A DNA stretch of 64,000 nt. It comes from Rhodoplanes serenus. GTDB taxonomy: Bacteria > Pseudomonadota > Alphaproteobacteria > Rhizobiales > Xanthobacteraceae. Positions 46,005 to 55,236 of the stretch are shown here, one piece after another (position 1 is the stretch's first letter; every line of letters begins with the position of its first letter). The translations under genes and the position numbers were made by a program. A model generated the notes under the pieces. That model did not search any database. It saw nothing but the letters and a program-made list of their open reading frames with translations, and had not been told where the DNA came from. The stretch spans positions 27,636 through 91,635 of the forward strand of contig CAMDFO010000011.1 of NCBI GenBank assembly GCA_945897515.1, in the 5' to 3' direction.

Positions 46005-46979
46005 ATGCTTCGACTGGCACTGGCGTTCCTGTCCATCGCGATCGCCGCCATCGGCGTTGCGGCCGAAGCATCGGCGCAGCAATGGCCGGACCGGCCGATG
46101 CGGCTGATCGTTCCGTTCAGCGCGGGATCGAGCTCCGACATCATCGCGCGCATCATCGCGGCGAAGATGGGCGAGCGGCTCGGCCAGCAGATCGTGGTGG
46201 AGAACCGGGTCGGCGGCTCGACCGTGATCGGCACCGACGCCGTCGCTAAGGCCGCGCCGGATGGCTACACGCTGGGCCTCGCCAACACCACGACGCACGC
46301 GGCGAGCGCCGCGCTCGTGCCGAACCTGCCGTTCGATCCGGTAAAGGATTTCACGCCGATCGCCATGATCGGAAGCTCGCCGTTCGTGCTGGTCGCCGCA
46401 CCGCAGGTGTCGGCCACAACGCTGAAGGACTTCGTCGCGCTGGCGAAGGCTTCGCCTGGGAAGCTCAGCTACGCCTCCGCCGGCACCGGCACGCTCGCGC
46501 ACCTCGCGGGTGAACTGTTCAAGGTTAAGGCAGCGATCGACGTCACCCATGTGCCCTATCGGGGCACTGCGCAGTCGGTGGTCGACCTGATGCAGGGCCG
46601 CATCGAGCTGTCGGTTAGCACGATTCCGCCGTCGTTGCAGCACATCCGCGAGGGCAAGCTGCGTGCGCTCGCCACCATGAGCGAAAAGCGCAACGTGATG
46701 CTCCCGGAGACCCCGACCGTCGGCGAGGCCGGCGTTCCGGGTTGCGAGGCCGGCCTCTGGACCGCGCTGATGGTGCCGGCAGGCGTGCCGGCGGACATCG
46801 TGCGCAAGCTCAACCAGACCGCGCTCGCGGTGATGGACACCGCCGAAGTCCGAGGCGCGCTGCAAAAGCAAGGCGTTGACCCTGAACCGGGCACGCCGGA
46901 AGCGGTCGCGGCGCGCATCGCCGCCGACATCGTGAAATGGAAGGGCGTTGTGGCCAGCGCCAAGATCGGCGCGCACTAA
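46005..46979 (+). CDS. Bug/TctC family substrate-binding protein
   Basis: WPDRPMRLIVPFSAGSSSDIIARIIAAKM, VVENRVGGSTVIGTDAVAKAAPDGYTL. Confidence 0.94.
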   Translation: MLRLALAFLSIAIAAIGVAAEASAQQWPDRPMRLIVPFSAGSSSDIIARIIAAKMGERLGQQIVVENRVGGSTVIGTDAVAKAAPDGYTLGLANTTTHAASAALVPNLPFDPVKDFTPIAMIGSSPFVLVAAPQVSATTLKDFVALAKASPGKLSYASAGTGTLAHLAGELFKVKAAIDVTHVPYRGTAQSVVDLMQGRIELSVSTIPPSLQHIREGKLRALATMSEKRNVMLPETPTVGEAGVPGCEAGLWTALMVPAGVPADIVRKLNQTALAVMDTAEVRGALQKQGVDPEPGTPEAVAARIAADIVKWKGVVASAKIGAH

Positions 46980-46981
46980 CC

Positions 46982-47959
46982 ATGACCAGTCTACCGCTGT
47001 CGCTGGCGTGCTGGGACTACGACCGCACCCGGCCTTTGATCGACGGCCGCGTGACGGCCGAGGGCATCGACCTGGACGTCCAGCTCATGCGGCCGCAGCA
47101 AGCGTTCCAGCGTATGCTGACGGAGAAGGAATTCGCGGCGTCGGAAATTTCGCTGGCGTCCTACGTGACACTGAAGGCGCGCGGCGAATGCCCGTTCGTC
47201 GCCATTCCAGTGACGCTGTCCAAGATGTTCCGGCATTCCTGCATCTATGTGCGGGAGGGTTCCGGCATCCGCACGCCGGCCGACCTCAAAGGCAAACGGG
47301 TCGGCGCCACGCAGTTTGCCTCGACCGGCGTGGTGTTCATCAAGGGCATGCTCCAGCACGAATACGGCGTGCATCAATCCGACATGCGCTGGTTCATCGG
47401 CGGGCTCGATGCGCCGGCGCACAAGCCGCCCGCGATGCCGCAGACCGCGCCCGGTGTCGCGGTCGAGTTTCTGTACGACGGCAGGACCACGCTCGAAGGG
47501 CTGTTCGAGGCCGGCGAACTGGACGCGCTGTTCGCGCTGTACATCCCGAAAATTTTCGAGCGCGGGTCGCCGCAAATCCGCCGGCTGTTCCCCGATTATA
47601 AATCGGTCGAGCAGAGCTATGTCCGTCGCACCGGGATTTTTCCGGTGATGCACGTGGTGGCGATCCGCGAGGACGTGCACCGCGAATATCCGTTCGTGGC
47701 ACGAAGCCTTTACAAGGCGTTCTGCGACGCGCGCAATCTGGCGGTGGACGGGCTGTACGACACCGATGCGTTGCGGGTGTCGCTGCCGTGGCTGATCGAC
47801 CACATCGAGGAGACTCGCGGAGTGCTCGGACCGGATTTCTTCGCCTACGGGCTGGCGCCGAATCGCCCGGCGTTCGCGGCGATCGGGCAATACCTGCACG
47901 AGCAAGGCTTGGCGCCGCGGGTGGTGACGCCGGAGGAATTGTTCGCGGATGTGGAGTAG
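46982..47959 (+). CDS. 4,5-dihydroxyphthalate decarboxylase-like (Pht5/SBP-fold) protein, no signal peptide
   Basis: LPLSLACWDYDRTRPLIDGRVTAEGIDLDVQLM...RRTGIFPVMHVVAIREDVHREYPF; starts 2 nt after the upstream stop. Confidence 0.82.
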   Translation: MTSLPLSLACWDYDRTRPLIDGRVTAEGIDLDVQLMRPQQAFQRMLTEKEFAASEISLASYVTLKARGECPFVAIPVTLSKMFRHSCIYVREGSGIRTPADLKGKRVGATQFASTGVVFIKGMLQHEYGVHQSDMRWFIGGLDAPAHKPPAMPQTAPGVAVEFLYDGRTTLEGLFEAGELDALFALYIPKIFERGSPQIRRLFPDYKSVEQSYVRRTGIFPVMHVVAIREDVHREYPFVARSLYKAFCDARNLAVDGLYDTDALRVSLPWLIDHIEETRGVLGPDFFAYGLAPNRPAFAAIGQYLHEQGLAPRVVTPEELFADVE

Positions 47960-48015
47960 AGCTTGCGGCTAAAGGCCCGCCCCCGTCCATCCACCGGTCC
48001 CGCAACACCCTCCGC

Positions 48016-48129
48016 TGTCATGCCCGGGCTTGACCCGGGCATCCATGAGATGGCGCTGCGTGAAAAAAACGTATGAATGGTGTTCGGCGAAAAATCGTAT
48101 GGATTGCCGGGTCAAGCCCGGCAATGACA
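48016..48129. repeat. Palindromic intergenic repeat, family R
   Basis: TGTCATGCCCGGGCTTGACCCGGGCATCCATG...TATGGATTGCCGGGTCAAGCCCGGCAATGACA at convergent junction. Confidence 0.8.
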
Positions 48130-48174
48130 ACCGAGAGATAGAGGGCCGAGCAACAAAGATTCCACGGCTCGCGC

Positions 48175-49068
48175 CTACTTATTCTGCCTGACCCAGTTAG
48201 GCCCCGGCGGCAGGCCCCACTTGTCGCGCGGCTCGTTCGGGCTCCAGACCTTCGGCTTCTGCGGCCGGTCGCCATGCCATGGGCGCGGGTCGAAATACCC
48301 AAGCTCCTCGTCCAGCATCTTGTCGAGATCGATGAAGAACTCGACCATCTGGTCGTCCGGATTGCGGTGATAGGCCGCGACGTTGTGGCCGGGGCCGTGA
48401 CGCACCGGTCCCCAGACGATCTCGAGCTTCTTGCGGCCGAGCAGGTCGCAGGCGTTGTGCAGGTGGGTCGGGTCGCGCAGCTCGAACGCGAAGTGGTGCA
48501 TCCTCTCCTGCGGGCCACGGATGAAGTTCACCGTGTGGTGGTCGACGCCGCAGCGCAGGAAGCCGAAGTAGTCGCCGATCCAGTCCGACACCCGGAAGCC
48601 CAGCACGTTCACGTAGAAATCCGAGATCGCCTTCGGGTCCTGGCAGACCCACGCCAGATGCCCGAGCTTGTTGGGGCCCGCGCCGCTCGTGACCGGCGTC
48701 ACCGGCAGGAAGCTCCATTCCGAAAACAGGTCGACCTGCGTGCCCTTGGGATCGGTGAAGGTCAGCGACTTCGGCGTGCCCGGTAGCGCATCGCTGCGGA
48801 TGTCGCTCGGAAAACCGTCCGCCAGCAGGCGCTTCTTCATATCCTCGAAGCTCAGCTCCGGCGAAACCTCGAACCCGAGCCGGGCGCAGCGTTGCTCGGC
48901 TGCCTTTTGCAGCACGACAGAAAGCAGCCCGGTGTTGGTGGCGAGGAATACGCGGTTCCCGTCGCGCGCGGCGACCGTCAGGCCCACCACGTTCTGGAAA
49001 TAGTCGATCTGCTGCTCCAGATCCGCAGTTTCGAAATAGGCGTATCCGAGTCGTTTGGCCTTGATCAT
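48175..49068 (-). CDS. VOC family two-module dioxygenase-like protein (type I extradiol dioxygenase fold)
   Basis: KRLGYAYFETADLEQQIDYFQNVVGLTV; LGHLAWVCQDPKAISDFYVNVLGFRVSDWIGDYFGFLRCGVDHHTVNF. Confidence 0.85.
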   Translation of the reverse strand: MIKAKRLGYAYFETADLEQQIDYFQNVVGLTVAARDGNRVFLATNTGLLSVVLQKAAEQRCARLGFEVSPELSFEDMKKRLLADGFPSDIRSDALPGTPKSLTFTDPKGTQVDLFSEWSFLPVTPVTSGAGPNKLGHLAWVCQDPKAISDFYVNVLGFRVSDWIGDYFGFLRCGVDHHTVNFIRGPQERMHHFAFELRDPTHLHNACDLLGRKKLEIVWGPVRHGPGHNVAAYHRNPDDQMVEFFIDLDKMLDEELGYFDPRPWHGDRPQKPKVWSPNEPRDKWGLPPGPNWVRQNK

Positions 49069-49086
49069 CGTCGTCCTGCTGAATGT

Positions 49087-50280
49087 CTACTTGGCGAGGC
49101 GTCGCACCACCTTCATACGCTGCACAGTATCGCCCGCCAAGTGACTCCAGATGAAGCTGTCGCGCACCAGCTTCTCGGCGTGGCGCGCCATCCTGGCGCC
49201 GGCGCCGCCGTGGATTTCCAGGTTCAGCTCGGTGACCTCCTGGATCACGTCGGTGGAGAGGTTCATGACGAGGCCGGCGTTGGCCGAGTGGACCTTGTGG
49301 TCATGCTCCCAGGCCACCCGCATCACCAGCGCGCGCAACGCCTCGGTCCACATGTTCATCTTGTTGATCTTGAGCTGCACGGTCTGTTGCTCGAACAGTG
49401 GCTGACCGCCCTGTGTCGCGGTCTTGGCGTGCTTCATCGCTTGCTCGCAGGCGTCATCGCAGACGCCGAGCGCATTGGCGGCCAGTTCCAGGTCGCCGAA
49501 CAGGTCGCCGCCGGTACGGTCGCCGGCCGCCGCCGTTTTCATATCCGAGGTGTTGACGTTGCCGACCACGTTGGCGTGCGGCACGCGCGCGTTTTCGAAG
49601 ATCATCTCGCCGTTGCGGTAGAACCGCCAGCCGCTCTTGTTGAACACCTTGCCGATGCGGAAGCCCGGCGTGTCGGACGGCACCAGGAACATGGTGGTGC
49701 CTTCGCGCAGCGGGGCATTCGGATTGGTCCGCGCGTCGATGAAGAACAGCTTGCCGACCGGCGCGTTGGCGATAAAGCATTTCTCGCCGTTGAGAATCCA
49801 TTCGTCGCCCTGGCGCTCGGCGCGCAGCTTCAAGCCCGACTTGGGCGCTTCCTTCACCGGCAGGCGGTTATCGGACCCCGCGCTCGGCTCGGTAATGCCT
49901 TTGCCCAACAGAAAGCGATGATCGGCGACGAACGGCCGGAGGAAACGCTCCTTCTGCTCGTCGTTGCAGGCCGCCGATATCAAGTGACTCCACTTCCAGT
50001 TCTGGCTGAAGGTCTTCGAGATCGCGCTGTCGCCGCGGGCGAGCTCCGCCATCACCAGCGCCTGGGTCACGTAATCGGTGCCCTCGCCGCCGTATTCCTT
50101 CGGCACCGCCATGGTGCGAAGCCCAAGCTTCGAGCCCTTCTCCACGATGTCCCAGTCGAAGGTGCCGTGCGCGTCCGGCGCCTCGTCGAGCGAAAGCGTG
50201 ATCGGCTTGATCTCTTCCTCGGCGAACTTGCGCGCGGTCATCTGCCAGGCGCGCTGCTCGTTGCTCAGTGAAAAGTCCAT
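49087..50280 (-). CDS. Acyl-CoA dehydrogenase family protein
   Basis: FSLSNEQRAWQMTARKFAEEEI, GITEPSAGSDNR, WILNGEKCFIANAPV, EIHGGAGARMARHAEKLVRDSFIW. Confidence 0.92.
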   Translation of the reverse strand: MDFSLSNEQRAWQMTARKFAEEEIKPITLSLDEAPDAHGTFDWDIVEKGSKLGLRTMAVPKEYGGEGTDYVTQALVMAELARGDSAISKTFSQNWKWSHLISAACNDEQKERFLRPFVADHRFLLGKGITEPSAGSDNRLPVKEAPKSGLKLRAERQGDEWILNGEKCFIANAPVGKLFFIDARTNPNAPLREGTTMFLVPSDTPGFRIGKVFNKSGWRFYRNGEMIFENARVPHANVVGNVNTSDMKTAAAGDRTGGDLFGDLELAANALGVCDDACEQAMKHAKTATQGGQPLFEQQTVQLKINKMNMWTEALRALVMRVAWEHDHKVHSANAGLVMNLSTDVIQEVTELNLEIHGGAGARMARHAEKLVRDSFIWSHLAGDTVQRMKVVRRLAK

Positions 50281-50292
50281 AAGTGTGCCTCT

Positions 50293-51507
50293 TTATTCCG
50301 CGGCGAGCATGGCAGGGCCACGCCGATGATGGGCCAGCGCCTCGGCGATCCGCAGCCGGGCGTCGGTGGCACCGTCGCCGGTGTGCAGGCAGACCCGCGC
50401 ATCGTGGATGTATTTCTGCAGCGGCATGTCGCGCATCACGCCCATGGCGCCGAAGCATTCCGCCGCATCCTTGGTGGCCTTGTAGATCGCCTCCGCGGTG
50501 AACACGGTCGCGATCGTGGTCAGCGGCAGGTCCGGCAGGCTGCGGTCGGCATAGGCTTCCGGATGGTCGGCGGCCCAGGCGGCGCGCCAGATCGTGCCGC
50601 GGGCGACGTCGAGTCGGATCGCGATGTCGGCCAGCTTAAAGCCGATCGCCTGATGCTCGATGATAGGACGTCCGCCCTGGACGCGGATGCGCGCGTAATC
50701 CAGTGCGGCCTCGTAGGCGGCGCGGCCAATGCCGAGGTTGAGCGCCTGGAATAGCGGGACGCCCCGTCCAGTGTCCGCATCGCCGCCGATACCGAGCAGG
50801 TTTTCGGCCGGCACCCGGCAATCCTTGAGCGCGACCTGCCCGCATGCGCCGTGATACCAGCGCGGCTCCGGCTGCTGCGTCACGGTCAGGCCCGGCGTAT
50901 CGCGCGGCACCAGGAAAACCGCTGCGCCCTTGTCGGTCTGCGCCTCGACGGCGATCAGCTTCGCGACCGGCGCGTTGGCAACGCAATCCTTGGTGCCCCT
51001 GATGACCCAGTCGTTGCCGTCCCGCGTCGCGGTCGTCGCCACCCGCCGCTCGGTTCCAGGCTGACGATGATAGTTGATGCCGAGCGACGTATCGCTGTCC
51101 GGCTCGCGGCCGGCGCGAGCCAAATGATAGTCGTCGTCCTCCAGGAATTGCGGGAGGAAACGCTCCCGCTGCTGCGGCGTCATCGAAGCAAACAACGACC
51201 GCGCCAGCGCCGACGTTTCCGCCAGCACCGCGGCGATATCGGTGTCGCCGGCCGCAAGCTCCTCGATGACGAGGCAGCAGGTGAGCGCGTCCGCGCCCAC
51301 CCCGCCCCATTCCTCGGCGAGCGCCAGCGTGCGTAGCCCCAGTTGCGAGGCTTGGCGCAGCACGTCCATCGGCAGGCTGCGGTCGGCCGCATCCAGGCGA
51401 TCCGCCTTGAGCGTCACCGGCTTGATCGTGCCGTTGACGAAATCGCGGACCGTGTCGCGGAACTCCAGTTGTTCCGCGCTGAGCTGAAGACTGTACATAT
51501 CGATCAA
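50293..51507 (-). CDS. Acyl-CoA dehydrogenase family protein
   Basis: LSAEQLEFRDTVRDFVNGTI, WVIRGTKDCVANAPVAKL, AAECFGAMGVMRDMPLQKYIHDARV. Confidence 0.92.
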   Translation of the reverse strand: MIDMYSLQLSAEQLEFRDTVRDFVNGTIKPVTLKADRLDAADRSLPMDVLRQASQLGLRTLALAEEWGGVGADALTCCLVIEELAAGDTDIAAVLAETSALARSLFASMTPQQRERFLPQFLEDDDYHLARAGREPDSDTSLGINYHRQPGTERRVATTATRDGNDWVIRGTKDCVANAPVAKLIAVEAQTDKGAAVFLVPRDTPGLTVTQQPEPRWYHGACGQVALKDCRVPAENLLGIGGDADTGRGVPLFQALNLGIGRAAYEAALDYARIRVQGGRPIIEHQAIGFKLADIAIRLDVARGTIWRAAWAADHPEAYADRSLPDLPLTTIATVFTAEAIYKATKDAAECFGAMGVMRDMPLQKYIHDARVCLHTGDGATDARLRIAEALAHHRRGPAMLAAE

Positions 51508-51529
51508 CCTGCTGTGCTGTGCGTGCCGT

Positions 51530-52513
51530 TCATTGCACCTTGATGCCGGCCTTTTTCACCACGTCGTCCCACTTGGTGAGCTCGGCCTTGATGTAGGCCG
51601 GGAACTCGTCGGGCTTCTTGTAGCTCGCCGTGATGAACTGGTCGGCAAAGTATTTCTTCACCGAAGGCTCCTCCAGGAAATCGGAGACCGCCTTGGAGAG
51701 CTTGTCCACGATCGCGGCCGGAGTCTTGGCCGGCACGTAGATGCCGATCCAGGCCGAGAAGTCGTAGCCCGGCACGGTCTCGGCGATGGTTGCAATCTCC
51801 GGCAGGCCCGGCAGGCGCTTGGATTCGCCGATGGCGAGTGCATTGCTCTTCCCGGCCTTCACGTGCTCCAGCGAGGTCGTGACGTTGTTGTAGAGCAGTT
51901 GCACTTCGCCGGTGAGGATCGCCTGGGTAGCCGGACCGATGCCACGATACGGTACGTGGACGATCTTGATGCCGGTCTGGTTGGCAAGCAGTTCCAGCCC
52001 CATGTGGCTGAAATTGCCGATGCCGCCGGAGGAATAGTTCAGCGTACCGGGCTTCTCCTTGGCGACCCGGATCAGATCGGCCACCGACTTGATACCCGTC
52101 GACGGATGCGCGGTCAGCAGCGACGGGAACCGATTCACCATCGCGACCGGGATGAAGTCGCGCAATGTCTGATACGGGTTGTTCGGATAGAGCGCCGGGT
52201 TGACGATCATCGGGCCGTCGGAGAGGACGCCGATGGTATAGCCGTCGGGATCCGCCCGCATCACCGCCTGCACACCGATCGAACCGTTGGCGCCGCCGAT
52301 GTTCTCGACAAAGACCTGCTGGCCGAGCTTGTCGCTCAGGTGCTTGGCAACGAGGCGGCCCATGAGGTCGGTGCCGCCGCCCGCCGGGAACGGCACGATC
52401 GCCTTGATCTGCCGCTGCGGCCAAGCCTGCGTTGATGTCTGCGCCGCCGCGATCGCCGGCAGTACGCAGATGAAGCCGAGCACGGCTGCGGATTTCATCA
52501 AGAAGCTTCGCAT
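51530..52513 (-). CDS. Bug/TctC family substrate-binding protein
   Basis: MRSFLMKSAAVLGFICVLPAIAAAQ; WPQRQIKAIVPFPAGGGTDLMGRLVAKHL, VENIGGANGSIGVQAV. Confidence 0.93.
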   Translation of the reverse strand: MRSFLMKSAAVLGFICVLPAIAAAQTSTQAWPQRQIKAIVPFPAGGGTDLMGRLVAKHLSDKLGQQVFVENIGGANGSIGVQAVMRADPDGYTIGVLSDGPMIVNPALYPNNPYQTLRDFIPVAMVNRFPSLLTAHPSTGIKSVADLIRVAKEKPGTLNYSSGGIGNFSHMGLELLANQTGIKIVHVPYRGIGPATQAILTGEVQLLYNNVTTSLEHVKAGKSNALAIGESKRLPGLPEIATIAETVPGYDFSAWIGIYVPAKTPAAIVDKLSKAVSDFLEEPSVKKYFADQFITASYKKPDEFPAYIKAELTKWDDVVKKAGIKVQ

Positions 52514-52559
52514 TGTCATCCCTCCCCTGTTTATTTTTTCAGTTTGACGGTCGTCCCAT

Positions 52560-53612
52560 TCAGAGTGCCGCGGCGATGGCGTCGCCCATTTCCTGGGTGC
52601 TGGCTTTGCCGCCAAGGTCGCGCGTCAGATGCTTGGCCTCAGCGATAACCTTCGTCACCGCCGCCTGGATGCGCTCCGCGGCGGCGCTCGCCTTCGGCTC
52701 CTTGTGCTTGCGCCCGAGCCAGGCCAGCAGCATTTGTCCCGACATGATCATGGCATAGGGGTTGGCGATGTTCTGGCCATAGATGTCCGGCGCCGAGCCG
52801 TGGGTGGCCTGCGCCATCGCCTGCTTCTCGCCGACGCAAAGGCCGGGCGCGAGCCCCAGGCCGCCGACCAGACCGGCGCCGATGTCGGTCAGGATATCGC
52901 CGAACTGATTGGTGGTGACCACCACATCGAAGCGCTGCGGATCGGTGACGAGCTTCATCGCGATCGAGTCGATCATCATCTCGTCGAACGCCACATCCGG
53001 ATATTCTTTGGCGACCTTGCGGCATTCCTCCGCGAACATGCCGCAGGCCAACCGGTAGACCGGCTCCTTGTGTGCGGCTGTGACCTTCTTGCGCGGGCGG
53101 GTGCGCGCCAGTTCGAACGCCTCGCGCGCGACGCGGTTCGATCCCTTGCGGGTGATGACGCGCATCCCGATGGTGATGTCGTCATTGGGCCGGAACTCCG
53201 GCGCGCCTGCAACCACAGTCTCGGAATAAAGCATGCCCTCGGTGAGTTCGCGGAAGAACGCGATATCGACGTTCTTGTGGATCGAGGGAATGGTGGCGTG
53301 CGACAGCGACGGCCGCAGCGCCGCGAACAGGTCGAAACGCTTGCGCACCGGCGGCATCACCCAGGTGGCGTCACCGCGTGGATAGGCGTTGTGGCCGATC
53401 GGGCCCATGATCCAGCCGTCGAGTCCGTGCAGCGCCTTTTCGGTCACCTCGGGAAACGTCTTACCGTGCTCATCGTGGCCGGCCTTGCCGATCGGCAGTT
53501 GGTGCCATTCGATCGCGAGCCCCGAATGCGCGGCAGCGGCCTTCATCACCTTGACGGCTTCCGGAACGACCTCGAAGCCGATGTCGTCGCCGGGCAGAAT
53601 TCCAAGTTTCAA
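52560..53612 (-). CDS. Isocitrate/isopropylmalate dehydrogenase family protein
   Basis: MKLGILPGDDIGFEVVPEAVKVM, DVVVTTNQFGDILTDIGAGLVGGLGLAPGLCVG, ATHGSAPDIYGQNIANPYAMIMSGQMLL. Confidence 0.9.
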   Translation of the reverse strand: MKLGILPGDDIGFEVVPEAVKVMKAAAAHSGLAIEWHQLPIGKAGHDEHGKTFPEVTEKALHGLDGWIMGPIGHNAYPRGDATWVMPPVRKRFDLFAALRPSLSHATIPSIHKNVDIAFFRELTEGMLYSETVVAGAPEFRPNDDITIGMRVITRKGSNRVAREAFELARTRPRKKVTAAHKEPVYRLACGMFAEECRKVAKEYPDVAFDEMMIDSIAMKLVTDPQRFDVVVTTNQFGDILTDIGAGLVGGLGLAPGLCVGEKQAMAQATHGSAPDIYGQNIANPYAMIMSGQMLLAWLGRKHKEPKASAAAERIQAAVTKVIAEAKHLTRDLGGKASTQEMGDAIAAAL

Positions 53613-53627
53613 AATTCAGTTCCTTTT

Positions 53628-54617
53628 TTACTCATCCACCTTGATTCCGACCGCGGCGATGTCGCGACGCCATGTCTCCATCTCGTCCTTCAACCACGCC
53701 CTCGCATCGTCCACCGATTTCTGCGACGGCGCAGCCATGCCGCCCCGCTCGAAGGTGGCCTGCATCTCCGGCGTTTTTGCCGCAGCAACGAATGCCTTGT
53801 GCAGCGTCTCGATGATCTCGCGCGGCACGCCGGCCGGCGCGAACGCCGCCGACCATTGCGAGGCGCGGAAGCCGGCGAAGCCCACCTCGTCGAGCGTCGG
53901 AACATCCGGCCACGCCGCAAGCCGCGCCGGCGCCGCCACCGCGAGCGGACGCACCTTTCCCGCTTTGATCATGCCGACCGGGTTGGTGACGTTGAACCAA
54001 GACACATGGGTGTCGCCGCCGGCAACGTCGCGCAGGATGCCCGACCCGCCATCCTTGAACGGGCTATGCACCAGCTTGAGTCCGGCGCGCTTCGCCAAAA
54101 TCTCAGTATTGACGTGCTGATAGGCGCCGATGCCGGCGCTCGCATAGCGCAGCTCGCCGGGACGCGCCTTGGCGTATTCGATGAACTCCGCGAAGGTCGT
54201 GGGCGGGAAGTTCGTGGTCGTCGACATGAAGAACACCGGCGCTTCGGCGAGGCGCGCGACGATCTGCACGTCGCGGTCGTAGTTGACCCGCATCTTGTGG
54301 CCCAGCAGCACCGGCGTGAGCGCGTTGGTCGAGATATTGCCGATCATGATGGTGTAGCCATCCGGCTTGGCGCGGGCCATCTCCTCGATCGCGATGATGC
54401 CGGAGGCGCCGGGCTTGTTCTCGATCACCAGGTTCTGCCCGAGCGCTTTTCGCAACTCCTCGCCATAGCGCCGGGCCACCACGTCGGTCAGGCCACCGGG
54501 AGCGTAGGGTACGAGCACCCTGATCGGCTTGTTCGGATAGGGCGCCTGCTGCGCCGATGCCGCGGCCGCGCCGAGCGCGAGCCATGCCAAGCTTAGAATC
54601 CAGCCAAAATATCGCAT
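53628..54617 (-). CDS. Bug/TctC family substrate-binding protein
   Basis: YPNKPIRVLVPYAPGGLTDVVARRYG, VIENKPGASGIIAIEEMARAKPDGYTIMIG. Confidence 0.93.
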   Translation of the reverse strand: MRYFGWILSLAWLALGAAAASAQQAPYPNKPIRVLVPYAPGGLTDVVARRYGEELRKALGQNLVIENKPGASGIIAIEEMARAKPDGYTIMIGNISTNALTPVLLGHKMRVNYDRDVQIVARLAEAPVFFMSTTTNFPPTTFAEFIEYAKARPGELRYASAGIGAYQHVNTEILAKRAGLKLVHSPFKDGGSGILRDVAGGDTHVSWFNVTNPVGMIKAGKVRPLAVAAPARLAAWPDVPTLDEVGFAGFRASQWSAAFAPAGVPREIIETLHKAFVAAAKTPEMQATFERGGMAAPSQKSVDDARAWLKDEMETWRRDIAAVGIKVDE

Positions 54618-54649
54618 AGACGCTTTCCTCCCTGGGCCGCGAATCCGTG

Positions 54650-54666
54650 GAACACTTTTCGTGTTC
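54650..54666. promoter_or_regulatory. Inverted repeat GAACAC-TTTTC-GTGTTC in divergent intergenic region
   Basis: 6-bp perfect arms between Bug 53628-54617(-) and CMD gene 54765(+). Confidence 0.35.
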
Positions 54667-54764
54667 TCTCTCGATGGTTGAGCGATTGTATGGACCGCAC
54701 GCCGCCCAGCACAAGCGCGAATTGACGCGTTGCGCTACGCTGCCCGGCAAACGGAGGGACGGCA

Positions 54765-55148
54765 ATGGACACCAAGGAACTGCACGATCGCGGGCTGAAG
54801 CTCCGCAAGGAGCTGTTCGGCGACGAAGCAGTGGAGAAACGCATGAACGCATTCGGCGAGTTCGGCGAGCCGCTGCAGAACATCATCAACGCCTACGCTT
54901 ATGGCGACGTCTGGAGCCGCTCCGCGGTCACGCTCGAAACCAAGAGCCTGGCGATGATCGCGATGATGGCGGCGGCCAATCGTCCGGCCGAGCTGCGCGT
55001 CCATCTCAAAGGCGCGCTGCAGAACGGCTGCACCCCGGAGGAAATCCGCGAGATCCTGCTGCTGGTCGCGCTCTACTGCGGCATCCCGGCGGCGAACGAA
55101 GCGCACCGCGCGGCGGTCGATGTCATGGAGGAGGTGAAGAAGGCGTAA
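54765..55148 (+). CDS. Carboxymuconolactone decarboxylase family protein
   Basis: ELHDRGLKLRKELFGDEAVEKRMNAFGEFGEPLQNIINAYAYGDVWSRSAVTLETKSLAMIAMMAAANRPAELRVHLKGALQNGCTPEEIREILL. Confidence 0.93.
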   Translation: MDTKELHDRGLKLRKELFGDEAVEKRMNAFGEFGEPLQNIINAYAYGDVWSRSAVTLETKSLAMIAMMAAANRPAELRVHLKGALQNGCTPEEIREILLLVALYCGIPAANEAHRAAVDVMEEVKKA

Positions 55149-55236
55149 CGGGATTTTCGGCCCGCCTTTGTCGCTCAAATGCCCGCTTCCGGCGCCGATA
55201 ATCTGGTAGCGTATCGCAAGGCCAAGGGAGGGAAAG

